Positions 41,624 through 51,707 of a stretch of 64,000 bases of DNA are shown here, piece by piece. The DNA comes from Streptococcus uberis (GTDB lineage Bacteria; Bacillota; Bacilli; Lactobacillales; Streptococcaceae), in contig NZ_LS483397.1 of the NCBI RefSeq assembly GCF_900475595.1, forward strand, positions 1,521,001 to 1,585,000, read 5' to 3'. The translations under genes and the position numbers were made by a program. The notes under the pieces were generated by a model. The model worked only from the letters and a program-made list of their open reading frames with translations. It did no database searches and had not been told where the DNA came from. Position 1 is the stretch's first letter; each line of letters opens with the position of its first letter.

Positions 41624-42049
41624 TTAAGCCATTTTATTAAGCATGTCAACACGAATTTGATGACGTCCACCATCATATTTACCTGTTACAAAACCTTTAG
41701 CAATATTCTTCGCTAATAGAGGTCCCACAATTTCTGATCCCATAGTTATCATGCGAGCATTATTATGGCCACGCGTCATATATGCTGAACGTTCATCTGA
41801 TACCTCTGCAGCTACCATCCCTTTGAGTTTTGTTGCTACCATAAAAGGACCTGCTCCATAAGCATCTATCATAATTCCGAGGTTGTCTTCGTTTTCCATA
41901 ACCGCTTTGGCAACCGCTAAGGTATTATCAACAAAATCTCTTTCATTATTTGAAACATCCTGAATGGAATACCCTTCATTTGTTAAGTATTCTTTTATCA
42001 CTTCTTTCAAGTCAAATCCATTTTTATCGGAACCTAATATTATAGTCAT
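41624..42049 (-). CDS. lacA: Galactose-6-phosphate isomerase subunit A
   Basis: LacA, 141 residues, partner of LacB. N-terminal [20 protein letters not shown] and [18 protein letters not shown] are typical. Its cysteine-bearing loop is replaced by [12 protein letters not shown], as usual for LacA. First gene of lacABCDX; AAGGAG precedes the ATG. Upstream is a 112-base gap with a hairpin and AAACAAAAA motifs. Confidence 0.95.
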   Translation of the reverse strand: MTIILGSDKNGFDLKEVIKEYLTNEGYSIQDVSNNERDFVDNTLAVAKAVMENEDNLGIMIDAYGAGPFMVATKLKGMVAAEVSDERSAYMTRGHNNARMITMGSEIVGPLLAKNIAKGFVTGKYDGGRHQIRVDMLNKMA

Positions 42050-42060
42050 GTCATTCTCCT

Positions 42061-42100
42061 TTTTTGTTTACAATTGTTTTTATTGTGTTTGTTTTTGTTT
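42061..42100 (-). promoter_or_regulatory. LacR-type repeats and possible internal promoter before lacA
   Basis: Minus-strand AAACAAAAA occurs at 42061-42069 and 42092-42100. TTTACC-N18-TAAAAA is a weak promoter candidate in the same gap. The same nonamer occurs near lacR, so these may be operators; assignment is inferential. Confidence 0.4.
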
Positions 42101-42117
42101 GGTAAAAACTAAAGTTA

Positions 42118-42145
42118 TACACCAATAGTTTCAACTATCGGTGTA
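42118..42145 (-). terminator. Intercistronic hairpin between EIIC and lacA
   Basis: Stem TACACCGATAGT/ACTATTGGTGTA (12 pairs, one G-T) with a 4-base loop, followed by only a weak T-rich stretch. A partial terminator or processing site. Confidence 0.6.
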
Positions 42146-42162
42146 TGTCTTCAATTGTCAAA

Positions 42163-43611
42163 TTAGTTCTTTTCTGCTAGATAGAGTTCGTTACGTTTTT
42201 TCATTTGTTTTGCATACCAAGCAAATAAGCCAAGGTAAATCACCATAAAAATGAGTAAGGTAAAGATTGCACTTAATTGACCTGTTGTCGCTTGTCCAAT
42301 CATATAACCAAATATTTTTTCCATTGGACCTTCTAATGTTGAATGGGTGATTAATGAGCCTGCTGGAGCTCCTGCTGGAAAGGCTCCAACTTTCTTAGCC
42401 AATTCAGTGGCAAATGGAGCAATCATTGTTCCAGAAAGTAAGAAGAGTGGTAAAAGAAGAGAACCAAAAATAATCATACGAATGAGACGTCCTCGTGTTA
42501 CCACTAAGAGGGCAGGAGTCATTCCCATTGCAATTATTCCTGCAAGTGGCAAGATGCCGTTACCTACTTTTGATAAGATTAGAGCTTCCACAAGCATAAT
42601 AGGAGCTAAGATATTAGCACAGGCCCAGATTTCAGCTCGACCAGCAATGAAAGGCCAATCTAATCCAATATTGAAACGGCGTCCTCCCATTTTGGCATTT
42701 GCAAAGTTGGTAATCCCTTGTGATAAAGGTTCAACGGCTGCAATAAACCAAGAGCCAATTAAGGAGAAGAGTTCAAGACAGGCACCTGCAGTGAATCCTA
42801 ATTCAAACCAATGTTTGATTGACTCAATCTTAAAATGTGGGTCTCCCATAATCCCTATAACAAATCCTAAAATCATACCAATAAAGAATTTTGATCCCCA
42901 AAAACCAATTTTTTTATTGAGTTTCGCAGCATCAAAGTCATATTTATCTAGACCTGGGAAAACCTTGTCAAAAAGTTTATCAAGAACCATAATGACTGGG
43001 TTCATCATATAGTTCATATGAGTTGAGGTCATTGGAGAAGTAGGACCAGCGCCCAATAAGTCATCAAAAGTAGGTTTCATCAAATCAGAATTAATGATTT
43101 TTAGAACACCAACTAAGACTACGGCAAAGGTTGCAATGATAACCGATAAAATAATCGGTAAGTGATTACGGTTAGCATACCAGATGATAAGTAAACCAGT
43201 AATTGATAAATGCCAAATATCAAAAATATCAACATCTAACGTATCTGTTTTATTCATAATTATCATGAGGATATTGACTACCAACATAACGAGTAAGAAA
43301 TAAAGTGTGTATGGTGATCCCCAGGTAATAGTAGCTAAAGGTGCCCAACCTACGTCAATAATATTTAAACTGATACCAGTATTTTTTACAAAGGCTTGTA
43401 ACGATTCAGAGAAGGCTCCTGTTAAGATACCAATGATAGCTCCGATACCTGTTAAAGCAATGGCTAATTTGATACCGCCTTCCAAGGCTTTCGTAAATTT
43501 AACACCAAATGCCATGGCTAAGGCAGTCATAACAACAAGCATGACAACACCTGAGCCCATGCTTATGAGTGGATTGAATAGATGATTAACAATATCTAAA
43601 AAAGATTGCAT
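42163..43611 (-). CDS. PTS galactitol-family EIIC component
   Basis: Membrane permease of 482 residues with about ten to twelve hydrophobic segments, of the GatC/galactitol EIIC family. Family-typical stretches include ISMGSGVVMLVVMTALAMAFG and NAKMGGRRFNIGLDWPFIAGRAEIWA, read in part. The actual sugar in lac-linked copies is thought to be galactose or a galactoside rather than galactitol; that is family knowledge, not visible here. It follows EIIB by 15 bases. Confidence 0.88.
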   Translation of the reverse strand: MQSFLDIVNHLFNPLISMGSGVVMLVVMTALAMAFGVKFTKALEGGIKLAIALTGIGAIIGILTGAFSESLQAFVKNTGISLNIIDVGWAPLATITWGSPYTLYFLLVMLVVNILMIIMNKTDTLDVDIFDIWHLSITGLLIIWYANRNHLPIILSVIIATFAVVLVGVLKIINSDLMKPTFDDLLGAGPTSPMTSTHMNYMMNPVIMVLDKLFDKVFPGLDKYDFDAAKLNKKIGFWGSKFFIGMILGFVIGIMGDPHFKIESIKHWFELGFTAGACLELFSLIGSWFIAAVEPLSQGITNFANAKMGGRRFNIGLDWPFIAGRAEIWACANILAPIMLVEALILSKVGNGILPLAGIIAMGMTPALLVVTRGRLIRMIIFGSLLLPLFLLSGTMIAPFATELAKKVGAFPAGAPAGSLITHSTLEGPMEKIFGYMIGQATTGQLSAIFTLLIFMVIYLGLFAWYAKQMKKRNELYLAEKN

Positions 43612-43626
43612 ATCTGTCTCCTCTTA

Positions 43627-43932
43627 TTATTTTAATTGATTCTCATTAATAACGCGTTCAAGTTCTGCATAGACGGGCTCACTCATGACAGGAATACGGT
43701 AAAGAATTGGACCTGCTTCTACTGTTGGAATTGGCATGTCAAATCCTAAATCTGTTTTAGCAATTGGTGTAAAGATATCATATTTTGAAACCATTTCTTC
43801 TGTGATATCTTTGACCATTACTGCGTCACAATGAACATCATAGCCTCGTTCAGACATTTGAGTTTCAATGGCATCTTTAATTTGGTGACTTGAATTCACA
43901 CCTGCTCCACATGCTGCTAAAATTTTAATCAT
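43627..43932 (-). CDS. PTS galactitol-family EIIB component
   Basis: Soluble EIIB, 101 residues, with phospho-cysteine C8 in KILAACGAGVNSSHQI. Its start overlaps the EIIA stop by 8 bases, so translation is coupled. It passes phosphate from EIIA to the incoming sugar at EIIC. Confidence 0.93.
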   Translation of the reverse strand: MIKILAACGAGVNSSHQIKDAIETQMSERGYDVHCDAVMVKDITEEMVSKYDIFTPIAKTDLGFDMPIPTVEAGPILYRIPVMSEPVYAELERVINENQLK

Positions 43933-44398
43933 AATTTAGTACTCCTTTTTCTATTAAATATTGGTTGATTTGATTTTCATTTCCTTCAAAACTTGCCAGT
44001 TTTTCTAGATTGCCTTTGGTCATAAAAAATGTGATAAGATTTGATAAGATATCAGTTTGGCCATCATTTCTATTATTAATAATAAAGAAGAAATCTTGAA
44101 CATGACAGTCCTCTTCTGGATTAATCATGTGTTTAAAGGTAATAGCTTTATCATTTCTAACATAAACAACACGCTCAACAAGACAATAACTTGTTTCTGT
44201 ATGTGGGATTGCAGCATATAAGACATCACTGCCATCTTTATAATCAATTTTTAAACCAGTTGGAAAATCCTTTTCTCTGTCCATTAAGGCTTTACGATAG
44301 TCTTCTGTGACATATTTCTTTGTTAATAACTGATTTGCAACTGCTTCGAATAAATCAGATTGAGAATCTACTTTTGTAAAAAGTATATCTGAAGTCAT
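43925..44398 (-). CDS. PTS galactitol/fructose-family EIIA component
   Basis: EIIA of the fructose/mannitol fold, 157 residues from the ATG at 44398 (GAGG upstream; a GTG 4 codons earlier lacks an SD). The active histidine is in AAIPHTETSY. First gene of the long EIIA-EIIB-EIIC-lacABCDX transcript. Divergent from lacR. Confidence 0.9.
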   Translation of the reverse strand: MTSDILFTKVDSQSDLFEAVANQLLTKKYVTEDYRKALMDREKDFPTGLKIDYKDGSDVLYAAIPHTETSYCLVERVVYVRNDKAITFKHMINPEEDCHVQDFFFIINNRNDGQTDILSNLITFFMTKGNLEKLASFEGNENQINQYLIEKGVLNYD

Positions 44399-44458
44399 TT
44401 TATTCCTCACTTTCTCATTGTGTTCTTACACAAACTGTATTTTTGTTTAAACATGTTT

Positions 44459-44506
44459 AGTAATCGTTTGCAAAATCATTATAGTATAGTTTCAAACATA
44501 AATCAA
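44459..44506 (-). promoter_or_regulatory. Promoter of the PTS-lacABCDX transcript with perfect cre
   Basis: -35 TTGATT (44501-44506), 17-base spacer, -10 TATAAT (44478-44483). TGCAAACGATTACT (44459-44472 on the minus strand) fits the cre consensus at every defined position and lies at the expected transcription start. AAACAAAAA at 44440-44448 follows it. Confidence 0.85.
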
Positions 44507-44531
44507 CACTTATTTTGAATTTTATTGTTAT

Positions 44532-44583
44532 TTTTTGTTTATTTTTGTTATTTATTGAATTATTGCTTTTTTTGTGCTATTAT
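44532..44583 (+). promoter_or_regulatory. lacR promoter with AAACAAAAA-type repeats
   Basis: -35 TTGAAT (44555-44560), 17-base spacer, -10 TATTAT (44578-44583). The TTTTTGTTT nonamer at 44532-44540 and a near copy at 44542-44550 sit just upstream and may be LacR operators. Confidence 0.6.
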
Positions 44584-44614
44584 AAAAAAAAAGTGACGAA
44601 AGGAGGAGAACAGC

Positions 44615-45382
44615 ATGTTAAAGAGAGAACGATTACTCAAGATTATTGATAAAGTGAACACGAATGGCATTATTACTGTTAATGAAATCATGCAACATTT
44701 GAAAGTTTCCGATATGACTGCCCGTAGGGATTTGGATGAACTGGAAAAAGCTGGAAAACTTGTCAGAATTCACGGCGGCGCTCAAAGTATTTCTTCTCCC
44801 ATCAAAAAATTAGAAAAATCCAATACCGAAAAATTAAACGTGCAAACGAAAGAGAAAAAAGAGATTGCTAGCTTTGCTGCTACTCTTATTAATGACGGCG
44901 AGACTATCTTTATCGGTCCAGGAACAACCTTAGAATTTTTTGCTGAGCAACTCATCGATAAAACCATTCGTATTGTTACCAATAGCCTTCCTGTCTTCGA
45001 TATTCTCAAAAATAGTGACAGCATTGATTTGATTTTAATTGGTGGAGAATATCGTAATATCACGGGTGCTTTTGTTGGTAGTTTAACCAACCAAACCATT
45101 TCAACACTAAAATTCTCAAAAGCATTCATTGGCTGTAATGGCATTTACCAAAATGACATCGCAACCTATAATGAATCTGAAGGGCAAATCCAGAGAATTG
45201 CTTTAAATAACGCCATAGAGAAAATACTGTTAGTTGACAATCAAAAATTCAATGCCTATGATTTCTCAGTCTTCTATCAACTAGATCAAATTGATAAAAC
45301 CATTACTGATTCCCGTATCCAGCCAGAAGTCTTTAATGATTATAAAGAACGGACTCAATTAATCATAGCAAACCAAAAATAA
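44615..45382 (+). CDS. lacR: DeoR-family repressor LacR
   Basis: Repressor of 255 residues. The N-terminal winged helix-turn-helix includes ITVNEIMQHLKVSDMTARRDLDELEKAGKLVRIHGGA, read in two parts. The C-terminal DeoR sensor domain contains IFIGPGTTLEFFAE and IVTNSLPVF. Family LacR proteins bind tagatose-6-phosphate or related phosphates. AAAGGAGGAG precedes the ATG. It is divergent from the PTS-lac transcript, consistent with local control. Confidence 0.92.
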   Translation: MLKRERLLKIIDKVNTNGIITVNEIMQHLKVSDMTARRDLDELEKAGKLVRIHGGAQSISSPIKKLEKSNTEKLNVQTKEKKEIASFAATLINDGETIFIGPGTTLEFFAEQLIDKTIRIVTNSLPVFDILKNSDSIDLILIGGEYRNITGAFVGSLTNQTISTLKFSKAFIGCNGIYQNDIATYNESEGQIQRIALNNAIEKILLVDNQKFNAYDFSVFYQLDQIDKTITDSRIQPEVFNDYKERTQLIIANQK

Positions 45383-45410
45383 AGCCATTCTCAAGAGAGA
45401 ATGACTTTTT
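45381..45410. terminator. Terminator between lacR and copZ
   Basis: AAAG..ATTCTC-AAGA-GAGAAT..CTTT stem with a two-base internal mismatch and T-runs on both sides; it serves converging lacR and copYAZ. Confidence 0.75.
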
Positions 45411-45610
45411 TATTTTTTTCTGATCTTAAATTTGGTTCCTTTTAAAGCTCTGCTTAATGCAAAAGGAAAAGGGTTGCCTGTTATGAGAGCTTCTTGCTTG
45501 TTAAGATCTACAAGAACCTTTTCTACCCCTCTAACGGCTGAAAGTTTTTCCGTTACTGTTTTGACACAACCGTCACATTTCATTCCCGTGACCTGATAAG
45601 CTTTTTCCAT
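45410..45610 (-). CDS. copZ: Copper chaperone CopZ
   Basis: Heavy-metal-associated domain protein of 66 residues with the copper-binding MKCDGC near residue 10. Last gene of copYAZ; AAGGAG precedes the ATG. It carries Cu(I) to CopA or CopY. The C-terminus is a little divergent but length is normal. Confidence 0.92.
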   Translation of the reverse strand: MEKAYQVTGMKCDGCVKTVTEKLSAVRGVEKVLVDLNKQEALITGNPFPFALSRALKGTKFKIRKK

Positions 45611-45622
45611 AAGTGTTCTCCT

Positions 45623-47854
45623 TTATAATTTTAGTGTTTTTAATCTTAAGGCATTGAGGACGACTGAAACTGAGCTCAAACTCATAGCCATACCTGCTAA
45701 CATTGGATTTAATAAGGGACCACCAAACAAATGAAGGATACCCATTGCCACAGGAATCATTAAAATGTTGTAAATAAAGGCCCAAAATAGATTTTCTTTA
45801 ACAATTTTTATCGTCTTTTGACTAAGAGAGATGGCCTTAAGTAAATCTTTGACTTGTGATTTCATCAAGATGATATCTGCTGATTCCAAAGCTATATCTG
45901 TTCCTGATCCAATGGCAATACCAATATCTGCAGATGCCAAGGCAGGAGCATCATTAATACCATCACCTACCATAACTACTTGCTTGCCTTCTCTTTGCAA
46001 TGCTTTAACAAGCTTCTCTTTTTGGTCTGGAAAAACTTGGCTATAAAACTTATCTATACCCGCTTCTTGGGCAATGGAAGCAGCTGTTTCATGGTTATCA
46101 CCTGTTAGGAGTATGGTTTTTACTCCCTTTTCTTTTAAGGCAGTGACTGTTTCCTTGCTATCAGCTTTGATTTGGTCAGCAATATAGAGTTGCCCTTTGA
46201 ATACCTTGTCTTTTGCAATATAAACGATTGTTGAGGCTTGATTACCTTTCTTTTCTTCTGACAAGTGACTGCTAGGTAGTGATATTCCCTCTTCTTCCAT
46301 GAAAGCTTGGTTCCCAACCAGAAGCCATTGATGATTCACTCGTCCTTTGATACCTCTGCCGGTACAACTTGTAAAGTCTTTGACCTCCACTTCATCAACA
46401 TCTTCTGCCTCAGCTTTGGCAACAATAGCTTTCGCCAAAGGATGTTCCGACAATTTTTCTAAGGCGATGACTTCTTTTAACAAGTCAGGATCTTTGGGAT
46501 CCACGAAGTGGGAATCAATAACCCTTGGTTTTCCTTCTGTAATGGTTCCTGTTTTATCGAAAACAACGGTGTCCATATGATGGAGGCTTTCCAGATATTC
46601 TCCACCTTTAAAGAGGATACCGTTCTGAGCTGCGCGACCAGAACCAACCATTATGGCTGTTGGCGTTGCCAAACCAAGCGCACAAGGGCAGGCTATTACC
46701 AGAACTGCTATGGCAGTTGTTAAAGAAAAGGTTAAACTTTCATGCATGATGAAAAACCAAAATAAGGCCGTTAGAAGGGCTATTGCCATAACAATTGGGA
46801 CAAAGATACCGGACACTTTATCAGCAATATGTGCAATAGGGGCTTTGCTTCCTTGCGCTTCTTCTACTAAACGAATGATTTGCGCTAGAAAACTATCTTC
46901 TTCTGTTTTGGTCACTTCAATGCTTAGATTACCCTGTCCATTAATGGTTCCCGTGTAAACGAGACTATTTATCCCTTTTTCTTTAGGAATACTTTCTCCT
47001 GTTAACATAGCTTCATCCACATAAGAACTCCCATTAACAACTTTACCATCAACAGGAATCTTTTCACCAGGTTTGACCATTACCCAATCACCAATCTGGA
47101 CACTTTCAATAGGAATTAAGCTAGTACCAGTAGATGTGATTTTTCGGACTTCATTTGTTTTTAGGGATAAAAGCTTTTGGATGGCTTCAGAAGTTTGATT
47201 TTTGGACTTACTTTCAAAAAAATGACCTAGAGTAATCAATGTAAGGATAACGACAACTGATTCATAGTATAACTGATGGATGTAGTGGTTATGACCCAGA
47301 ATGATGTGATAAGTAGCAAAAAGACTATAGCCAAATGCAAAACTTGTTGCTAAAGCAACAAGACTATCCATATTAGGATGACCTTTAAGAAGTGCTTTAA
47401 AACCATTTAGGTAATAACCTCTACTAATATAAATAACCGGTAGGCTTAAGAAAAGTTGCAAGAGAGCAAACCTTATCGGTTCAGATTCTGGTGATAAACC
47501 TAATGGTAGCCAAAACCCTAGCATTGAGCCCATCGCTAGATAAAGAAGGGGGATTGAAAAAAGGCTTGATAAAATAAACTGATGCCAGTAACGGTTGACA
47601 TGTTGACGCTGACGATCAGTTAGGTTATTTGTTGCATTTGGTTGATAGACTGAAGCTTTATAGCCGGCATTGGCAACAACCTCTTCAATCATTTGAGCTG
47701 TCACTTCTCCTTCTGGATAAGTAACTGTTAATTTTTCTGTTGTTAAATTGACAACTGCTGTTTCAACATTTGGAAGTTCTTTCACAGCATTTTCAACAGT
47801 TAGTGCACAGGAAGCACAAGTCATACCATCAATAAGGTAAATATCTTTAGACAT
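45623..47854 (-). CDS. copA: Copper-exporting P1B-type ATPase CopA
   Basis: P1B-type ATPase of 743 residues. One N-terminal metal-binding domain (M11-T-C-A-S-C16), eight membrane segments, the intramembrane CPC in VIACPCALGLATPTA, phosphorylation motif DKTGT, hinge GDGINDAP, and LTGDN. The start overlaps copY's stop by 8 bases. It exports Cu(I) and protects the cell from copper stress, for instance in phagocytes. Confidence 0.96.
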   Translation of the reverse strand: MSKDIYLIDGMTCASCALTVENAVKELPNVETAVVNLTTEKLTVTYPEGEVTAQMIEEVVANAGYKASVYQPNATNNLTDRQRQHVNRYWHQFILSSLFSIPLLYLAMGSMLGFWLPLGLSPESEPIRFALLQLFLSLPVIYISRGYYLNGFKALLKGHPNMDSLVALATSFAFGYSLFATYHIILGHNHYIHQLYYESVVVILTLITLGHFFESKSKNQTSEAIQKLLSLKTNEVRKITSTGTSLIPIESVQIGDWVMVKPGEKIPVDGKVVNGSSYVDEAMLTGESIPKEKGINSLVYTGTINGQGNLSIEVTKTEEDSFLAQIIRLVEEAQGSKAPIAHIADKVSGIFVPIVMAIALLTALFWFFIMHESLTFSLTTAIAVLVIACPCALGLATPTAIMVGSGRAAQNGILFKGGEYLESLHHMDTVVFDKTGTITEGKPRVIDSHFVDPKDPDLLKEVIALEKLSEHPLAKAIVAKAEAEDVDEVEVKDFTSCTGRGIKGRVNHQWLLVGNQAFMEEEGISLPSSHLSEEKKGNQASTIVYIAKDKVFKGQLYIADQIKADSKETVTALKEKGVKTILLTGDNHETAASIAQEAGIDKFYSQVFPDQKEKLVKALQREGKQVVMVGDGINDAPALASADIGIAIGSGTDIALESADIILMKSQVKDLLKAISLSQKTIKIVKENLFWAFIYNILMIPVAMGILHLFGGPLLNPMLAGMAMSLSSVSVVLNALRLKTLKL

Positions 47855-48284
47855 TTGAGTGTCCCCCTTTCATACACTGGCATTGTCCGGGTATACAGTT
47901 ACAAGGAATAGCAGCTACTGTTTCTTTCTTTTTTTCCAACAAGAGTGCTTGCCAGGCATCACTATCTGCATCTGTCATAGGTAATTTTTTGATCAACTCT
48001 CTCAATAATGACTGGTGTTGACGCTGACAAATTTGATTTAAATTGGTTTCCAGCATTTTGAGATGATAATCCTTTTGATTAACCGATGACTGATAGACAT
48101 AGGCTCGACCTTCTCTTCTGCTTGTTACCAAATTCTTGTCAACTAAGCGTCCTAATAAAGTTTTTATCGTAGAAGGCGACCATGACCATTTTTGTTGCAA
48201 AATTTCTATAATGTCACTACTTTTAACTTCTTCTCCAGTCCAGATAACACGCATGACTTCCAATTCTGAACTTGTCATTTCCAT
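47847..48284 (-). CDS. copY: Copper-responsive repressor CopY
   Basis: BlaI/MecI-type winged-helix repressor, 145 residues from the ATG at 48284 (GAGGTGG upstream; longer frames lack an SD). The C-terminal CNCIPGQCQC is the CxCxxxxCxC metal cluster where Cu(I) displaces Zn(II) to release DNA. First gene of copYAZ. Confidence 0.95.
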   Translation of the reverse strand: MEMTSSELEVMRVIWTGEEVKSSDIIEILQQKWSWSPSTIKTLLGRLVDKNLVTSRREGRAYVYQSSVNQKDYHLKMLETNLNQICQRQHQSLLRELIKKLPMTDADSDAWQALLLEKKKETVAAIPCNCIPGQCQCMKGGHSNV

Positions 48285-48303
48285 TATGACCACCTCTTTT
48301 GTT

Positions 48304-48347
48304 TACATTTGTAAATATATTATAACTGATATATCTACAATTGTAAA
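48304..48347 (-). promoter_or_regulatory. copYAZ promoter with two cop boxes
   Basis: -35 TTTACA (48342-48347), 17-base spacer, -10 TATAAT (48319-48324). Two TACANNTGTA operators: 48304-48313 downstream of the -10 and 48336-48345 over the -35, as in known CopY-controlled promoters. Confidence 0.92.
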
Positions 48348-48360
48348 TATATAAATTAAA

Positions 48361-48389
48361 AAAATTGACCTAAAAATTAGGTCAATTTT
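48361..48389 (-). terminator. Terminator of the nusA-infB-rbfA operon
   Basis: AAAATTGACCTAA and TTAGGTCAATTTT form a perfect 13-bp stem with loop AAA; T-rich on both sides. Confidence 0.88.
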
Positions 48390-48740
48390 TTATGACTTCT
48401 TATCTAAAGCACGAAGAAGTTGGTCAATTTTATTACCATAGGCAATGGAATTATCTTTCTCAAATATCAAATCAGGAATTTTATACATGGTAAGGTTTTT
48501 CCCTAATTCTCGTTTGATAGTTCCGGTAGCTTTTTCAAGTCCTAGTTGCGCTTTTTGATTATCAGAAGCTAAATCACTCATTACTGTGTAATATACTTTT
48601 GCTGCAGATAAATCACCCAACATTTGCACTTCTGTGATGGTAACACCCTCTACGCGTGGATCACGAACTTTTTTTTGCAAAATAGCATTTACTTCGCGTT
48701 TTATTTCCATTCCCACTCGATCAATACGATGATTTGCCAT
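48390..48740 (-). CDS. rbfA: Ribosome-binding factor A
   Basis: A 116-residue KH-type protein from the ATG at 48740 (AAGGAG upstream). [20 protein letters not shown] and RDPRV...[19 protein letters not shown] are characteristic. It helps mature the 30S subunit 5' end of 16S rRNA. Last gene of the rimP-nusA-infB operon. Confidence 0.95.
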   Translation of the reverse strand: MANHRIDRVGMEIKREVNAILQKKVRDPRVEGVTITEVQMLGDLSAAKVYYTVMSDLASDNQKAQLGLEKATGTIKRELGKNLTMYKIPDLIFEKDNSIAYGNKIDQLLRALDKKS

Positions 48741-48838
48741 AGTAAGACTCCTTTCTGAAATATCTTGGAGTAACTCGGAAGTTCTCAATATAGCAACTTC
48801 CCTTTTACATAGAGAGACTTAGGTCTCCCTTGTTAATA

Positions 48839-51688
48839 TCATTTACGAACGATTTCTTCCATAATGTATGCTTCAATGTTGTCATCAACTTGCAAGTCGT
48901 TGAATTTTTCAATCATTAAACCACCTTCTTGGGCATTTCCAACTTCTTTCACATCATCTTTATAATGTTTCAAGCTAGCTAGTTTTCCATCAAAGATAAC
49001 AACGCTATCACGAATAACCCTGACATTTGAGTCACGCGTAATTTTACCATTAAGGACCATAAATCCACCAATAGTTCCCACTTTAGAAACTTTAAATGTT
49101 TCGCGGATGACAGCTTCACCAAGAATTTTTTCTTTATATTCTGGATCAAGTTTCCCTTTCATGGCTTCTTCAACTTCTTCGATAACTTTATAGATGATGC
49201 TATGAAGACGAATTTCAACATCATCCGTTTCTGCTTGTTGACGGGCTTGAGGTGTTGGACGAACATTAAAGCCGATGATAACAGCATTGGATGCTTCAGC
49301 AAGGGTTACATCTGATTCATTGATGGCACCAACTGCTGAGTGAACAACATTGACACGAACACCCTCTACTTCAATTTTCAGTAATGATGCTGCCAATGCC
49401 TCTACAGAACCTTGTACGTCAGCTTTAATGATGACATTAACTGTTTTGATTTCTCCAGCTTTAAGGGTATCAAATAGATTATCCAAGCTTACGCGCTGAG
49501 TGTTTTGACGTTGTTTAAGAAGAGCACGTTTGGCACGTTCTTCACCTGCTGCACGCGCAGCTTTTTCATCTTCATAAACTGCAAAATGGTCACCAGCCAT
49601 AGGAGTTTCATTTAGTCCAGTAATGGATACTGGGGTTGATGGTGGAGCGACTTTCACTCGACGTCCTAAATCATTTGTCATAGCACGGACACGTCCGAAA
49701 GTATTACCAATAACAATCGGATCTTGAACATGAAGCGTTCCTTGTTGTACAAGAAGGGTAGCAACTGCCCCTTTTCCTTTATCAAGACGAGCTTCAATAA
49801 CAGTACCAATAGCACGAACAGTAGGATCTGCTTTTAGCTCTTCTACTTCTGCAACTAATAGAACCGTTTCTAACAATTCATCAATATTTTTATTGAATTT
49901 TGCTGAAATTTCGACAAATTCAGAGTCCCCACCCCAAGCTGTTGAGATGATGCCATGTTCTGCTAACTCTGAGATGACACGCTCTGGATTAGCTCCAGGC
50001 TTATCAATTTTGTTAATAGCAACAATAATTGGGACTTCAGCTGCTTTTGAGTGGTTGATGGCTTCAATTGTTTGCGGCATGACACCGTCATCTGCAGCAA
50101 CAATTAAGATGGTAATATCAGTTACAGATGCTCCACGCGCACGCATACTTGTAAAGGCCGCGTGACCTGGTGTATCTAGGAAAGTGATTTTTTTACCAGC
50201 TTCTTCAATTTGATAGGCACCAATATGTTGTGTAATACCACCAGCTTCTCCAGTTGCAACACGTGAATTGCGCAAGGTATCAAGCAATGTTGTTTTACCA
50301 TGGTCAACGTGTCCCATAATAGTGACAACAGGAGCGCGCTCTACTAACTTATCTGGATTTAAGTAAGTGTCATCTTCGAAGAAGCGTTCGATATCAGCAT
50401 CATCAACTTGGACTTTTTCTTTTGCTTCAATACCATAATCAACCATTAACAGTTCAATCGTATCACCATCAAGAGACTGGTTTTGTGTTGCCATAACACC
50501 CATCATAAATAGTTTTTTAACAATTTCTGCAGGTTCTCTCTTAATACGTTTTGCAATTTCGACAACTGTCATACCTTCTGTATATTCGAATTCTTTTGGT
50601 AATTCATGGAATTTACGCTCTGTTACTGGTTTTGGAGCGACAGTGTTATTTTTTGCATTTTTACCTTTTTTAGGTTTTTTGTTCCAGTTACTATTTCTTT
50701 GATTTCTCACTTGGTTTTGATTGTTCCAACTCTTTTTATTTTGTTTTTGTCCATTTTCATTAGAAGATTGATCTTCATATGATTTTTCAGGACGTGCTTT
50801 TTTCCGACGTTTATCGACTGGTTTAACAGCCTCCGGTGCTACCATACTAGCTACAGCTGATTTGGGTTCAAATCTTTCTGTTTTAACAGCTTTTTCTGCT
50901 TCTTTCGCTTTTTCTTCAGCTGCTTTTTGTGCAGCTAAGCGTGCTTCTTCCTTAGCACGTTCTGCTAAGCGTCTTGCCTCTTCTTGTTCACGAAGTTGTG
51001 TTTCTTTATGACGCATGTATTCTGCATTTTGCTCAGCTTTCAAAGCAGCTGCACGAGCTTTAAAGTCAATTCTTGCCGCACCAACTTGTCTTTCTTGTTG
51101 ACTATTGTTTTGATTGCGATTAGCCGCATTAAACTTGTCATTATGGTTTGGCTTGTTTGATGCTATACGACTGTCTTGGCGATTATTTTGCTGAGAACCT
51201 TTCGCATCAAATCGTCTGTCCTTGGCTTGACCCTGTGACTTATTAAAGTTACGATTTTTTGACCCTTGGTCATTTTTTTGTTGGTAACGATTATCTTGTC
51301 GACGTTCTGTTGACTCTTGTGCATTTCGTTTTTGACGAGCCGCTTGTTCTTTAGCACGTGCTTCACGTTCAGCTTTAAAGTTTCGGCTTTTAGGTCTGGC
51401 TACTGTTGGTTTTACTGTTTCCTGTACAGTTTGCGTTTTTTCAACCTTCACTTCTTCTTTTACAGCTTCAAGTTTTGGTTTAGGAGTTTCATCAACTGCT
51501 TTAATCTTTGGTTTTGTCTCAGTTTTTGGTTTTTCTGTAAATGTCGATACAATTTTTTTGGCATCCTCTTCGCTAACGCTTGAGGCATGACTTTTGACAT
51601 CTAATCCTAAACTTTTAGCCTGCTCTACAACTTCTTTACTTGTTTTACCAATTTCCTTGGCAATTTCATGTAATCTTTTCTTTGACAA
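48839..51688 (-). CDS. infB: Translation initiation factor IF-2
   Basis: Translational GTPase of 949 residues. The start is TTG, with AGGAGG seven bases upstream. The N-terminal half (about residues 60-350) is a long, low-complexity, charged, Q/N/K/A-rich region; the GTP domain begins around 455 with [16 protein letters not shown], then DTPGHAAF and NKID. It places initiator tRNA on the 30S subunit. Fourth of six genes in the operon. Confidence 0.97.
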   Translation of the reverse strand: MSKKRLHEIAKEIGKTSKEVVEQAKSLGLDVKSHASSVSEEDAKKIVSTFTEKPKTETKPKIKAVDETPKPKLEAVKEEVKVEKTQTVQETVKPTVARPKSRNFKAEREARAKEQAARQKRNAQESTERRQDNRYQQKNDQGSKNRNFNKSQGQAKDRRFDAKGSQQNNRQDSRIASNKPNHNDKFNAANRNQNNSQQERQVGAARIDFKARAAALKAEQNAEYMRHKETQLREQEEARRLAERAKEEARLAAQKAAEEKAKEAEKAVKTERFEPKSAVASMVAPEAVKPVDKRRKKARPEKSYEDQSSNENGQKQNKKSWNNQNQVRNQRNSNWNKKPKKGKNAKNNTVAPKPVTERKFHELPKEFEYTEGMTVVEIAKRIKREPAEIVKKLFMMGVMATQNQSLDGDTIELLMVDYGIEAKEKVQVDDADIERFFEDDTYLNPDKLVERAPVVTIMGHVDHGKTTLLDTLRNSRVATGEAGGITQHIGAYQIEEAGKKITFLDTPGHAAFTSMRARGASVTDITILIVAADDGVMPQTIEAINHSKAAEVPIIVAINKIDKPGANPERVISELAEHGIISTAWGGDSEFVEISAKFNKNIDELLETVLLVAEVEELKADPTVRAIGTVIEARLDKGKGAVATLLVQQGTLHVQDPIVIGNTFGRVRAMTNDLGRRVKVAPPSTPVSITGLNETPMAGDHFAVYEDEKAARAAGEERAKRALLKQRQNTQRVSLDNLFDTLKAGEIKTVNVIIKADVQGSVEALAASLLKIEVEGVRVNVVHSAVGAINESDVTLAEASNAVIIGFNVRPTPQARQQAETDDVEIRLHSIIYKVIEEVEEAMKGKLDPEYKEKILGEAVIRETFKVSKVGTIGGFMVLNGKITRDSNVRVIRDSVVIFDGKLASLKHYKDDVKEVGNAQEGGLMIEKFNDLQVDDNIEAYIMEEIVRK

Positions 51689-51707
51689 TTTGTGTCCTCC
51701 TATTCGT

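Noticed and set aside
42347..43012. A 221-residue plus-strand frame antisense to EIIC
   Set aside because: Typical antisense shadow of a membrane protein gene; composition is that of reversed hydrophobic codons, and no SD or promoter is seen.
51163..51366. Short frames inside the infB low-complexity region
   Set aside because: They are shadows of the Q/N/K-rich part of IF-2 in other frames without SD.
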